Part shown: positions 1-62,455 of the stretch, piece by piece | Layout of the letters: every line of letters begins with the position of its first letter | Position numbering within the stretch: the stretch's first letter is position 1 | Origin: Glandiceps talaboti | Taxonomy: Eukaryota > Hemichordata > Enteropneusta > Spengelidae | Length of the DNA: 64,000 bases | Reading direction: 5' to 3' | Assembly: GCF_964340395.1 (NCBI RefSeq) | Contig: NC_135566.1 | Span: forward strand, 22,602,635-22,666,634 | Translations under genes and position numbers: made by a program | Notes under the pieces: model-generated | What the model saw: only the letters and a program-made list of their open reading frames with translations | The model's database searches: none | What the model was told of the DNA's origin: nothing

Positions 1-1770
1 GTTCGAAACAGGGTTGTAAACTTCAAATCCAATTCTGCACCTTTCTACATAATCAGCCAGTCCGCAACATCCTCATTTGCATACTCTATCCTGATTCGAC
101 CAGAAGCTGAAGGTGACCTCATTTGACCGAGCGATTTTCCACAGCAAGTATATTGAGTATCAACACAGGACGTTCTTGGTACTCACTAAAATCACACTTC
201 AGACCCACTATAAAAGTGTGATGTTTTCAGATAACATGTAACTTGTGGTTAATTCTATATTGTCGTGCAATTTGGAATGACAGTGAACCAGAATTCAGAC
301 AACTTGCGTAAGGAAGGGCATGCCAGGCATGCGGTTGAAGTTATGGCCGACAGTTCACATGTAAAGTTAAACGACATGAACGTGTCTTGCCTTTCCAAAA
401 TGCAAATATTTGGCAAGTAAAAATAATTAAAATAATTACAACTTTAATTTGGCTTCAGACTTTGCATTATGTTTTGCGTATCTTTCCCCGTTTTACATGT
501 AAATCCGAAAAGGTTCTCTCTCATGTCATCAGTGTCAGTGATCATACCGCGCGGGGCTGCTTTGAGTACGAGCGAAGTGAGGCATGTTGAGGTATTTTGT
601 TGAGAATTATAAATATTGCGAAATGTCAAGTACAAGGTTTAAATACAATGGAATGATGAAAAAAATGGCAGAGTCTGCTGACAGGCGCCGGTCACAAGAA
701 ACACTGTGAATTAAAATATCAGACGATGTATGTATTAATCGCCGACAATCCACCCGTATGCACGAGGGACTAACCCGGAAGCAAGTCGTTGTCAGCCATA
801 CGTTACAGTGGTAACATCGTCCGAGAAATCGCTGCGTTCAGAGTGTCATTATTCACAGAATTGTTGTTTTCGAGTGAAAACCCGTCTTGAATTGTATAAC
901 TCTAACAAATGAAGACATGTCAAGTTATATTTTGAAAGTTGTATCGCTAGTTTGAGACGATTTTCTCACGTACTATAGTACTATCGAGGCTTACTTGGAA
1001 GTAGTAGGACCTTACTCCAGTTCATCGGGAAGTTTAGCCAGTCCGATAATTCTTTCTGGTTTAGTTTACAACACTTTTGATCACGCAGATTTTGTTGTTG
1101 TGATGAAAAGAAATTAAAAAAAAGATCATTTCAACCATTTCGTTGTGTTTTCTTTGTGAAAGGTAACCGAACATGAACGAGTGTTACCACTGTAACGTAT
1201 GGCTGAGAATGACTCTCTTCCGGGTACTTGAGATTGTCGCCGTACGGAAACTAAGATGGCGATTAATACATTTCTTCCCTATATATATCTACCACAACTA
1301 GTACAAGTTGAATGTTGTTGACTTTGTAAATTTGTTAGAAAATTGAAATTCAAATTGCCTCAAAATTATTTTAGATCCCTAGTTTATTTCATTCATCATT
1401 AAAATTTTCCAGGGTTACAGCTGTAAGACACTGGAATTATTTATAGCCAACCTCAAAATCCTCTTTTTTTTCTTTTTCTTGTGTGCATTTCCCAGTCATT
1501 TTTTTCTGAGATTTTGTGCAATTTTTCATAACAGTAGATTTTTGTCATAAAATGGTGACTATGGTATAAAAGTACAATACATTACCAACTTTTGTGTAAA
1601 ATGTGTTTTATAGTGAGACATCATATGAAACCACTAACCACTTTATTGCATCGCTAAAACAAAACTGCATAGTGAAGAGCTGAAGACCTGAACCACTTCT
1701 ACATGTCACCAAAATAAAAAATTAAATTAAAAAAAAAACAGCGGAGCTATTCTGACCGATAGGTCGCTTG
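1..1770. repeat. Long dispersed repeat, copy 1 (upstream of TXNRD)
   Basis: Bases 1-50 and about 770-1770 match 58454-58500 and 58773-59790 closely and in the same orientation; 60-720 is different. The shared block includes GCACGAGGGACTAACCCGG and ends CAGCGGAGCT (1739-1748) plus about 25 bp. No credible protein was found, so it is probably a non-autonomous element. A third, diverged fragment lies at 48290-48690. Confidence 0.75.
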
Positions 1771-2170
1771 TTTGCCATACTTATCCTTGTACTCGCAGTC
1801 TTCATATATGATCATAAACAAGTTTCTATCTATCTGTGATTTGCATTTTAAACAAGTTGTAGAACCATTCTTGTTAGTTTCATGCTATTTATCACTGCAT
1901 TTGCATCTTTTTAGTATCATGTGCAGTATGATCGATTGAAGTGTTACCATAGTGTTCCTTATTTTTAGTTTTATCTCTTGGTTTTTACATTTCACATGCA
2001 TTGTCTTTTCAATGTTTTATCCAATTGTTGTATTCTTTCCAATCTTTAGTTTTCAATTTCAGTCACCTTCATTCAATTACTGAGTGCACGTGGAAAACCA
2101 ATTTCCAATGTATTTTATGCAAATGGGAATAAAGTTATATTATATTATATATTTTTATATTGCAATGTAG
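1771..2170 (+). other. Intron sequence before exon 1, no feature seen
   Basis: AT-rich sequence between the repeat and the exon 1 acceptor, with a TATATTATATTATATATT tract near 2140. Nothing recognisable as coding or RNA. Confidence 0.5.
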
Positions 2171-52592
<50,422 letters not shown>

Positions 52593-52671
52593 ATACATCC
52601 CTACTGAAAGATACATACTACAATTGACTGCTAGCCAGTATTTAAGGAGTAACTCGTGTTACCATGTGTTA

Positions 52672-52704
52672 CCATAGACCCTCCACTTGGTGGAGGCTCT
52701 ATGG
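52672..52704. other. Stem-loop in the proximal 3' UTR
   Basis: CCATAGACCCTCCAC, a TTG loop, then GTGGAGGCTCTATGG. The 15-bp arms pair with one mismatch. It lacks the ATGA/AA/GA core of a SECIS. It may be the end of a small mobile element that seeded the adjacent array. Confidence 0.6.
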
Positions 52705-52705
52705 T

Positions 52706-54972
52706 TATACACACAACAGATCTGATATAGTGCATATAGTACACACAGTATATACAACAGATCTGATATAGTGCATATAGTACACAGTATATACAACAGA
52801 TCTGATATAGTGCATATTGTACACAGTATACACAACAGATCTGATATAGTGCATATAGTACACACAGTATATACACAGCAGATCTGATATAGTGCATATA
52901 GTGCACACAGTATATACAACAGATCTGATATAGTGCATATAGTACACACAGTATATACACAACAGATCTGATATAGTGCATATAGTACACACAGTATATA
53001 TACAACAGATCTGATATAGTGCATATAGTACACACAGTATATACACAACAGATCTGATATAGCTCATATTGTACACAGTATACACAACAGATCTGATATA
53101 GTGCATATAGTACACACAGTATATACAACAGATCTGATATAGTGCATATAGTACACACAGTATACACAACAGATCTGATATAGCTCATATTGTACACAGT
53201 ATACACAACAGATCTGATATAGTGCATATAGTACACACAGTATATACACAACAGATCTGATATAGCTCATATTGTACACAGTATACACAACAGATCTGAT
53301 ATAGTGCATATTGTACACACAGTATATACACAATAGATCTGATATAGTGCATATTGTACACACAGTATATACACAACAGATCTGATATAGTGCATATAGT
53401 ACACACAGTATATACACAACAGATCTGATATAGTGCATATTGTACACACAGTATATACACAACAGATCTGATATAGTGCATATTGTACACACAGTATATA
53501 CACAACAGATCTGATATAGTGCATATTGTACACACAGTATACACAACAGATCTGATATAGTGCATATAGTACACACTGTATATACACAGCAGATCTGATA
53601 TAGTGCATACTGTACACAGTGTATACAACAGATCTGATATAGTGCATATAGTACACAGTGTATACAACAGATCTGATATAGTGCATATAGTACACACAGT
53701 ATATACACAGCAGATCTGATATAGTGCATACTGTACACAGTGTATACATAACAGATCTGATATAGTGCATATAGTACACACAGTATATACACAGCAGATC
53801 TGATATAGTGCATACTGTACACAGTGTATACATAACAGATCTGATATAGTGCATACTGTACACAGTGTATACATAACAGATCTGATATAGTGCATATTGT
53901 ACACAGTGTATATAACAGATCTGATATAGTGCATATTGTACACAGTGTATACAACATATCTGATATAGTGCATACTGTACACACTGTATACATAACAGAT
54001 CTGATATAGTGCATATAGTACACACAGTATATACACAGCAGATCTGATATAGTGCATACTGTACACAGTGTATACAACAGATCTGATATAGTGCATAGAG
54101 TACACACAGTATATACACAACAGATCTGATATAGTGCATACTGTACACAGTGTATACAACAGATCTGATATAGTGCATATAGTACACACAGTATATACAC
54201 AACAGATCTGATATAGTGCATACTGTACACAGTGTATACAACAGATCTGATATAGTGCATATAGTACACACAGTATATACACAGCAGATCTGATATAGTG
54301 CATACTGTACACAGTGTATACAACAGATCTGATATAGTGCATATAGTACACACAGTATATACACAGCAGATCTGATATAGTGCATACTGTACACAGTGTA
54401 TACAACAGATCTGATATAGTGCATATAGTACACAGTGTATACAACAGATCTGATATAGTGCATATAGTACACACAGTATATACACAACAGATCTGATATA
54501 GCTCATATTGTACACAGTATACACAACAGATCTGATATAGTGCATATTGTACACACTGTATATACACAGCAGATCTGATATAGCTCATATTGTACACAGT
54601 ATACACAACAGATCTGATATAGTGCATATTGTACACAGTATATACACAACAGATCTGATATAGTGCATACTGTACACAGTGTATACAACAGATCTGATAT
54701 AGTGCATATTGTACACAGTGTATACAACAGATCTGATATAGTGCATATTGTACACACTGTATATACACAGCAGATCTGATATAGCTCATATTGTACACAC
54801 AGTATACACAACAGATCTGATATAGCTCATATTGTACACAGTATACACAACAGATCTGATATAGTGCATACTGTACACAGTATATACACAACAGATCTGA
54901 TATAGTGCATATAGTACACAGTATACACAACAGATCTGATATAGCTCATATTGTACACACTGTATACACACA
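52706..54972. repeat. ~37-45-bp minisatellite, ~55 copies (probable 3' UTR)
   Basis: The core is ACAGATCTGATATAGTGCAT, then ATAGTACACACAGTATATAC with two-base slippage variants (ACAC, GTAT, ACAT). Minus-strand frames of up to 581 codons are Tyr/Cys/Ile repeat peptides and not credible proteins. If the mRNA ends at 55420 or beyond, the whole array is transcribed downstream of the Sec codon. Confidence 0.94.
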
Positions 54973-55329
54973 ACATACCTGCCAACAGTGTGAGTTGGGT
55001 ACGATCATGGTGGCTCAATCATATTGTACACAGATATTGTACAAAACAGAACATTAATATGTGTACCAAATTACACAGAATTTGAAGCTTGCACTCTTCA
55101 GCCATTATAAGGTAACCTAGTAAGCTTCCCTAGTAAGGTATACATTGCATGTATTCTACTGTTAAGTCTACAACTACGGTAAAGGCTGCAGTTTTGTTGT
55201 ACGTAGTATGTATCGTAGGGATGTAAACCTTAGTCATGAATAACATAACAGAAAGTTGACTGTGCAACATTTTTGTGCATTGACATAGTTTTGATGATGT
55301 AGCAATTGCAGTGTTTTAAGGTATCAGAT

Positions 55330-55335
55330 AATAAA
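55330..55335 (+). other. Candidate poly(A) signal AATAAA (first)
   Basis: A perfect hexamer in unique sequence downstream of TXNRD. It sits in the loop of a 7-bp hairpin, ATCAGAT paired with ATCTGAT. Confidence 0.35.
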
Positions 55336-55419
55336 AACATCTGATCAGAGAGTGCTCCTAGTTTGTTGTATAAAAACACCTAAAGTGTGTGTATATGCCT
55401 TGAGTTAGGGATACCAATT

Positions 55420-55425
55420 AATAAA
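55420..55425 (+). other. Candidate poly(A) signal AATAAA (second)
   Basis: A perfect hexamer 90 bp after the first. It is followed by T- and GT-containing sequence (GTTGTAGTAC, AAGTTGTTCAC) that could serve as the downstream element. Confidence 0.4.
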
Positions 55426-55499
55426 ACAGTTGTAGTACATTAATACAAGTTGTTCACAGTCAGTCTTCTGATGTTTACCGTTGATGATCTTCACAAGAC

Positions 55500-57592
55500 A
55501 ATCTGTTGCCTAAAGATATTTCAAACAATAGACATCCACATCAGAATCAAATTATTAAAAGTACTAATATCAGAAATTCATTTCAATTCCCCTTGTGCAT
55601 GCATGTTTTTATTCCCCAACCGGCACTACACTGCCTAGAGGGGACTACTACATTGGGTTCCGTCCATGCTGGCATGCATACGTACATGCATGCGTGCGTT
55701 CATCCTTATGTTTCTGGCATGCACCAACTAATCCGTAGTATATGTCATTTCTCAGTCATGAAATATCCAATTTCTTTCAAACCTGACACAAAGGTGACAT
55801 ATCATATGGAACACATACATGTCACTGTGTTCTATGATATATGCAAATTTGACCGAATGATAGCCATATTTGTAGTTAAAATCAATATTTACTATATCAC
55901 TCAAAACCTTTAGTACAAAGAGATTCCATTCAAATGTCTACCCCTATATTATCTCGGGCAAGCTTTCTTTGGTGACATTGACCTTTGACCTTCAGGGTCA
56001 ATTATAAAATCAAATCATTTCTTGCATATCACAAACAATTTCTTGAATGTGCATCTTATTTCTTATAAATCATGTTTACAGGTAATACAGAAGTGTTAAG
56101 TATATATACAAGTATCATTTTTGGTGCTCATCAATTTAGTGAATGGCGACTATATTTGTAGTAAAAAATATGATTTACTGCATAAGTCAAAAACTGTAGT
56201 ACATAGACACACCATTCAAAAACTTTGACCTTGACCTTCAAGGTCAATTACCAAAACCAAGCTTTATTGTGCATGCTGCAGACACAAGTATAAGTGTGAC
56301 CAGTTTTTAAAAATCTTATTAAATAAAGAACACAGTCGCATATATTTATGTCATCCATTACACAAGCAGAAGTAATGTACTTGTTGTTGTTGTTGTTTGT
56401 TATGTTTTTGTTGGGGGGGGGGGGTGAGACTGTATCTTCTACAAAGATTGTTTTCCTTGATTTGAACTGAGAATGGGTTGAGTTTTCTTAAATAAAGTAA
56501 AAGGAAAGTGTAAACAGTCTTTTTAGCCCCCAAAGGGCACAATTAAAAGGGGGGCTTATACATGGGTTCCATTCATGTGGGTGTGAATTCACCCTCATAT
56601 CTGTAGCATACACCAACCAATTTCAACTAAACCAGGCACAAAAGGTAACATGCTATGTGAGACATATGCACGTCACTTTGTTTTGTGACCAAATCAAATT
56701 TGGCTGAATGGCAGCCATATTTGTTGTTTGTGTGTTTACTCTCATACCTCTGGCATGCTTCAACTGATTTCAACCAAACCTGGCACAAAGGTAACATGCT
56801 CTGTGAGACATATGCATGTCACTTTGTTTTGTGACTGAATCAAATATGGCCGAATGGTGGCCATATTTGTTGTTAAATTTCATAATATGCATCATAACTT
56901 TGGAGGTATAATATGTAGTGACTCCATTCAAGTGCCTACACCCACATTACAATATGAGATTTCTTTAAGACCTTGACTTTGACCTTGAAAGTCTTCAAGG
57001 TCAAATAGCCAAATTTGGGTTTTCTTCATAGCTTTTGGAATCAAACATTTCAAGTGATGATATTTTTAATCATGACTAGCATTTGACCATGGTGGGCATA
57101 CACAAGTCACTCAAGTTAATTATGTGACCTTGACTTGTATACCAAAATGGCAGCCATATTGTGATATTGGCCTGTTATCTCCAAAAGTCTGTGGACACCA
57201 TTCAAGTGCCTACCCTCACATTATCAATGACGAGCGTTCTAAAGAGACCTTGACAAACATTTTCAAGGTGAAGTGAGAAAAGGGTTACATTCTAGCTGTA
57301 TACTTAAGACAGCCATTCCTAATTATACTGAAACCCAACACAACAAATATTTGCATGCCTGCAAAGTCTAACAAAGCATTCCCATCTAAAATGCTAACCA
57401 TGTTAACACAATACAACACACAAGTTGGGCTATGTTATCGACTGAAGGCTTGTTTATTTTGCAATTTGTGTGCATGTAAAGTGCACAAGTATATTTATTG
57501 TAATCCACAAGGAAATATATAGCTAGCTGAAAGTTGGAGATTATTTTCATAAGAAATCAATGTGTACACTTTGTGTTATAACGTCTATAAAT
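55500..57592. repeat. Downstream flank: stem-loop-headed dispersed repeats
   Basis: Copies begin near 55613 (CCCCAACCGGCACTACACTG...AGGGGACTACTACATTGGG) and 56525 (TAGCCCCCAAAGGGCACAAT...GGGGGGCTTATACATGGG). They continue with CTGGCATGCACCAAC, TTTCAAACCTGACACAAAGG, TGGCAGCCATATTTG and ACCTTGACCTTCAAGGTC. No host coding sequence seen. Confidence 0.6.
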
Positions 57593-57816
57593 GAGTTTTA
57601 TCATGTATTTGCCATTTATGATAATCTGTCAAAGTATGTGACAGTATGTAGAAGGTCAGAAGTCACCTCAAAAGGATTGTCTTGTGGAGTTTTATCATGT
57701 ATTTGCCATTTATGATAATTTGTCAAAGTATGTGACAGTATGTAGAAGGTCAGAAGTCACCTCAAAAGGATTGTCTTGTGGAGTTTTATCATGTATTTGC
57801 CATTTATGATAATCTG
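57593..57816. repeat. 94-bp direct repeat, 2.4 copies
   Basis: GAGTTTTATCATGTATTTGC recurs at 57593, 57687 and 57781 with near-identical intervening sequence. A young minisatellite at an early stage. Confidence 0.9.
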
Positions 57817-57890
57817 TCTCTAAAACTGGTAACAGGAAAGGCAAGATTTGATGGATTTTGGCAAAAATAGGTTTTTTGGTTGTTTTTTTT

Positions 57891-59790
57891 AGCTCCGCTG
57901 TCAGCGAAAGCTGAAAGCGTAGCTTTAGGTATAGGGGGTATAAGGAGGATTAGAGTAGAGTGAATCATAGGTGTCCGTCAAACTTTTATATTTTCATCAT
58001 CTTCTTCGAAAGTAACAGCCAGAATACTTCGATATTTGGTGTGCATGTTCCCTGGGGGAAGGCTATTCAGATTTGTTCATGCCAAGTTGATCTGTGCCAT
58101 TTTCAATTTTTTATGATTTTTTTTTCCGAAAATGACATTTTCATCATCTCCTTGAAAACCTTTTATCAGATTGCTTTGATATCTGGTGTGTTGATGCACA
58201 GAGGGTAGCTTACTTAGATTTGTTAATTTCAAGTCAGCACGTCTTCTTTTCTATTTTTTATGATTTTTTTTTTGTAATTAAAAAAAAAAATGAATATGTT
58301 AATGAGCATTATGACCGACGCCATATTGGAAATCAGTCCGCGAGACTTTAGGTAAACTGCAACTTTTCAAAAGACACTACTGACGTCAAACAAGCAATGT
58401 AATATGTGCTGTAGTCTTAATTCTACGCATTGTGTGCCCAAATGACAAATATTTGTTCGAAACAGGGTTATAAACTTCAAATCCAAATTCTCCACCCCTC
58501 CTATAGAATGGTTCATTCCAGTATACGCACCTCATGATCAAGTGAGAAGTCTTGCATGCCTGAACTGAAGTGTATGGGACAATTTTTGACAGAGTCAGTC
58601 GTCAATAAAAACGATAATACTCTTTCTAAAATTATCACATTTTGAAAGGGAAAGTACTTTGTGGTTCATTTATGGAGTTTTGTTTTTGTACGATCAATAT
58701 TGGTGGCAGAATTACAGCGTCAAAATTACCGATGTGTTAATGCACAACAAGTGAGTTTCCGTACGGCGACAATCCCAAGTTGCCGGATGCACGAGGGACT
58801 AACCCGGAAGCAAGTTGTTGCCAGCCATACGTTACAGTGGTAACATCGTCCGAGAAATCGCTGCGTTCAGAATGTCATTATTCACAGAATTGTTTTTTTC
58901 GAGTGAAAACCCGTCTTGAATTGTATAACTCTAACAAATGAAGACATGTCAAGTTATATTTTGAAAGTTGTATCGCTAGTTTGAGACGATTTCCTCACGT
59001 ACTATCGAGGCTTGGACCTTACTCCAGTTCAGCGGGAAGTTTAGCCAGTCCGATAATTCTTTCTGGTTTAGTTTACAACACTTTTGATCACGCAGATTTT
59101 GTTTTTGTGATGAAAAGAAATTAAAAATAAAGATCACTTCAGCCATTTCGTTGTGTTTTCTTTATGAAAGGTAATCGAACATGAACGAGTGTTACCACTG
59201 TAACGTATGGCTGAGAATGACTCTCTTCCGGGTACTTGGGATTGTCGCCGTACGGAAACTAAGATGGCGATTAATACATTTCTTCCCTATATATATCTAC
59301 TACAACTTGTACAAGTTGAATGTTGTTGACTTGGTAAATTTGTTAGAAAATTGAAATTCAAATTGCCTCAAAATTATTTTAGATCCCTAGTTTATTTCAT
59401 TCATCATTAACATTTTCCAGGGTTAAAGCTGTAAGACACTGGAATTATTTATAGCCAACCTCAAAATCCTCTTTTTTTCTTCTTTTTCTTGTGTGCATTT
59501 CCCAGTCATTTTTTTTCAGAGATTTTGTGCAATTTTTCACAACAGTAGATTTTTGTTATAAAATGGTGACTATAGTATAAAAGTACAATACATTACCAAC
59601 TTCTGTGTAAAATGTGTTTTATAGTGAGACATCATATGAAACCACTAACCACTTTATTGCATCGCTAAAACAAAACTGCATAGTGACTCGAAGAGCTGAA
59701 GACCTGAACCACTTCTACATGTCACCAAAATAAAAAATTAAATTAAAAAAAAACCAGCGGAGCTATTCTGACCAATAGGTCGCTTGTTTA
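57891..59790. repeat. Long dispersed repeat, copy 2 (downstream of TXNRD)
   Basis: Opens with AGCTCCGCTGTCAGCGAAAG (57891), and CAGCGGAGCT (59755-59764) near the other end is the inverse of its first ten bases. The 3' ~1 kb is nearly identical to copy 1 at 770-1770, with small indels. A 60-codon frame at 58661 is not conserved in copy 1. Confidence 0.75.
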
Positions 59791-60009
59791 CTATTTTAAT
59801 AATTGCCATAAAGTGTATGTACTCCCATATTTCATCACAATCAGCATTGTTTACTCTGTAAAACTAAAATTAATTAATTAATTCACTAGAAATAACAAGA
59901 ATGAAATACATGGCCTCACTGGAATTACATTGCAATTATGTAAGATTGGAAAGCTTAGTAGTATCAAATAAAATTACTATCAACAACAATTGGTTGATTT
60001 GACACTTTT
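59791..60009. other. Short unique spacer
   Basis: AT-rich, with AATTAATTAATTCACTAG. Nothing recognised. Confidence 0.4.
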
Positions 60010-61949
60010 GTACTGAGTATGGCAGCTAGAAAGAGTATGTGAAATTAATGTTGTACTGAGTATGGCAGCTAGAAAGAGTATGTGAAATTAATGTTGTACT
60101 GAGTATGGCAGCTAGAAAGAGTATGTGAAATTAATGTTGGTCTGAGTATGGCAGCTAGAAAGAGTATGTGAAATTAATGTTGTACTGAGTATGGCAGCTA
60201 GAAAGAGTATGTGAAATTAATGTTGTACTGAGTATGGCAGCTAGAAAGAGTATGTGAAATTAATGTTGTACTGAGTATGGCAGCTAGAAAGAGTATGTGA
60301 AATTAATGTTGGTCTGAGTATGGCAGCTAGAAAGAGTATGTGAAATTAATGTTGTACTGAGTATGGCAGCTAGAAAGAGTATGTGAAATTAATGTTGTAC
60401 TGAGTATGGCAGCTAGAAAGAGTATGTGAAATTAATGTTGTACTGAGTATGGCAGCTAGAAAGAGTATGTGAAATTAATGTTGTACTGAGTATGGCAGCT
60501 AGAAAGAGTATGTGAAATTAATGTTGTACTGAGTATGGCAGCTAGAAAGAGTATGTGAAATTAATGTTGTACTGAGTATGGCAGCTAGAAAGAGTATGTG
60601 AAATTAATGTTGTACTGAGTATGGCAGCTAGAAAGAGTATGTGAAATTAATGTTGTACTGAGTATGGCAGCTAGAAAGAGTATGTGAAATTAATGTTGTA
60701 CTGAGTATGGCAGCTAGAAAGAGTATGTGAAATTAATGTTGTACTGAGTATGGCAGCTAGAAAGAGTATGTGAAATTAATGTTGTACTGAGTATGGCAGC
60801 TAGAAAGAGTATGTGAAATTAATGTTGTACTGAGTATGGCAGCTAGAAAGAGTATGTGAAATTAATGTTGTACTGAGTATGGCAGCTAGAAAGAGTATGT
60901 GAAATTAATGTTGTACTGAGTATGGCAGCTAGAAAGAGTATGTGAAATTAATGTTGTACTGAGTATGGCAGCTAGAAAGAGTATGTGAAATTAATGTTGT
61001 ACTGAGTATGGCAGCTAGAAAGAGTATGTGAAATTAATGTTGTACTGAGTATGGCAGCTAGAAAGAGTATGTGAAATTAATGTTGTACTGAGTATGGCAG
61101 CTAGAAAGAGTATGTGAAATTAATGTTGTACTGAGTATGGCAGCTAGAAAGAGTATGTGAAATTAATGTTGTACTGAGTATGGCAGCTAGAAAGAGTATG
61201 TGAAATTAATGTTGTACTGAGTATGGCAGCTGGAAAGAGTATGTGAAATTAATGTTGTACTGAGTATGGCAGCTGGAAAGAGTATGTGAAATTAATGTTG
61301 TACTGAGTATGGCAGCTGGAAAGAGTATGTGAAATTAATGTTGTACTGAGTATGGCAGCTGGAAAGAGTATGTGAAATTAATGTTGTACTGAGTATGGCA
61401 GCTGGAAAGAGTATGTGAAATTAATGTACTGAGTATGGCAGCTGGAAAGAGTATGTGAAATTAATGTTGTACTGAGTATGGCAGCTAGAAAGAGTATGTG
61501 AAATTAATGTTGTACTGAGTATGGCAGCTAGAAAGAGTATGTGAAATTAATGTTGTACTGAGTATGGCAGCTAGAAAGAGTATGTGAAATTAATGTTGTA
61601 CTGAGTATGGCAGCTAGAAAGAGTATGTGAAATTAATGTTGTACTGAGTATGGCAGCTAGAAAGAGTATGTGAAATTAATGTTGTACTGAGTATGGCAGC
61701 TAGAAAGAGTATGTGAAATTAATGTTGTACTGAGTATGGCAGCTAGAAAGAGTATGTGAAATTAATGTTGGTCTGAGTATGGCAGCTAGAAAGAGTATGT
61801 GAAATTAATGTTGGTCTGAGTATGGCAGCTAGAAAGAGTATGTGAAATTAATGTTGGTCTGAGTATGGCAGCTAGAAAGAGTATGTGAAATTAATGTTGT
61901 ACTGAGTATGGCAGCTAGAAAGAGTATGTGAAATTAATGTTGGTCTGAC
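60010..61949. repeat. 43-bp minisatellite, ~45 copies, highly homogeneous
   Basis: The unit is TACTGAGTATGGCAGCTAGA, then AAGAGTATGTGAAATTAATG, then TTG. Most copies are identical. Two variant classes cluster: GGTCTGAG for TACTGAG, and a run of six consecutive GCTGGAAAG copies (~61230-61450). Confidence 0.97.
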
Positions 61950-62455
61950 AGCTTTTTATAATGACCAATAGTTTTGCAGATCTGTCGCATATTTTCTGTC
62001 CTTATGACTGATTGTAATTCTATTTAATGTATTATTTATTCAACAAGCCTTCAGTGAAAATAGACATTTCAAGTTCAAGTCCCTTAAAGTTGGTACAAGC
62101 CATGGTTTTAATCACTAGAATCCACCTGCCAATCATGTTTTTAATGACTGGTGTGAAAACTTAACTGCATTAGCCCCTATATTACGTGCCTTGTATAACA
62201 CCCTCTCAACCATTTTCTATGTCTTCTAAGGATACGGAAACCTCGCAAATCAGTACCATAATGGGGAAAATATCTTAAACAGCTTCTGCTGCATGTACAG
62301 TTAGATAGGTGCTCTAATGACAGATTTCATCCCAAAGTGTTGTTGGTAATTGAATTTTTTTACATCTTGAACTATCAAGGATTTCATTTTTTTCATTTCC
62401 TGTAATTAATACAAGCAGAATCCAGATGCATTTTGCTAAATATGAAATATATTGC
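61950..62455. other. Unique sequence between two arrays, nothing recognised
   Basis: No frame above background, no RNA gene or repeat identified. Confidence 0.4.

Larger units (their letters stand above)
52593..55440 (+). other. TXNRD: Probable TXNRD 3' UTR
   Basis: This non-coding stretch follows the TAG. It holds a near-perfect hairpin (52672-52704), a 2.3-kb minisatellite (52706-54972) and about 470 bp of unique sequence with two AATAAA hexamers at 55330 and 55420. The end is inferred from the second hexamer. Cleavage before the array is also possible, but then no SECIS candidate would be transcribed. Confidence 0.4.

Noticed and set aside
52631-55018. Minus-strand Tyr/Cys/Ile-rich frames up to 581 codons
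   Set aside because: All frames cycle the same repeat peptides, with no signal peptide or domain. Minisatellite artefact.
55290-55345. SECIS candidate starting at ATGATG near 55290
   Set aside because: The bases after ATGA cannot form the 11-14-bp helix with anything preceding a downstream GA. The nearby ATCAGAT/ATCTGAT hairpin has only 7 bp and lacks the core.
58661-58843. A 60-codon frame in the downstream long repeat
   Set aside because: Copy 1 of the same repeat does not keep the frame, and no domain is recognisable.
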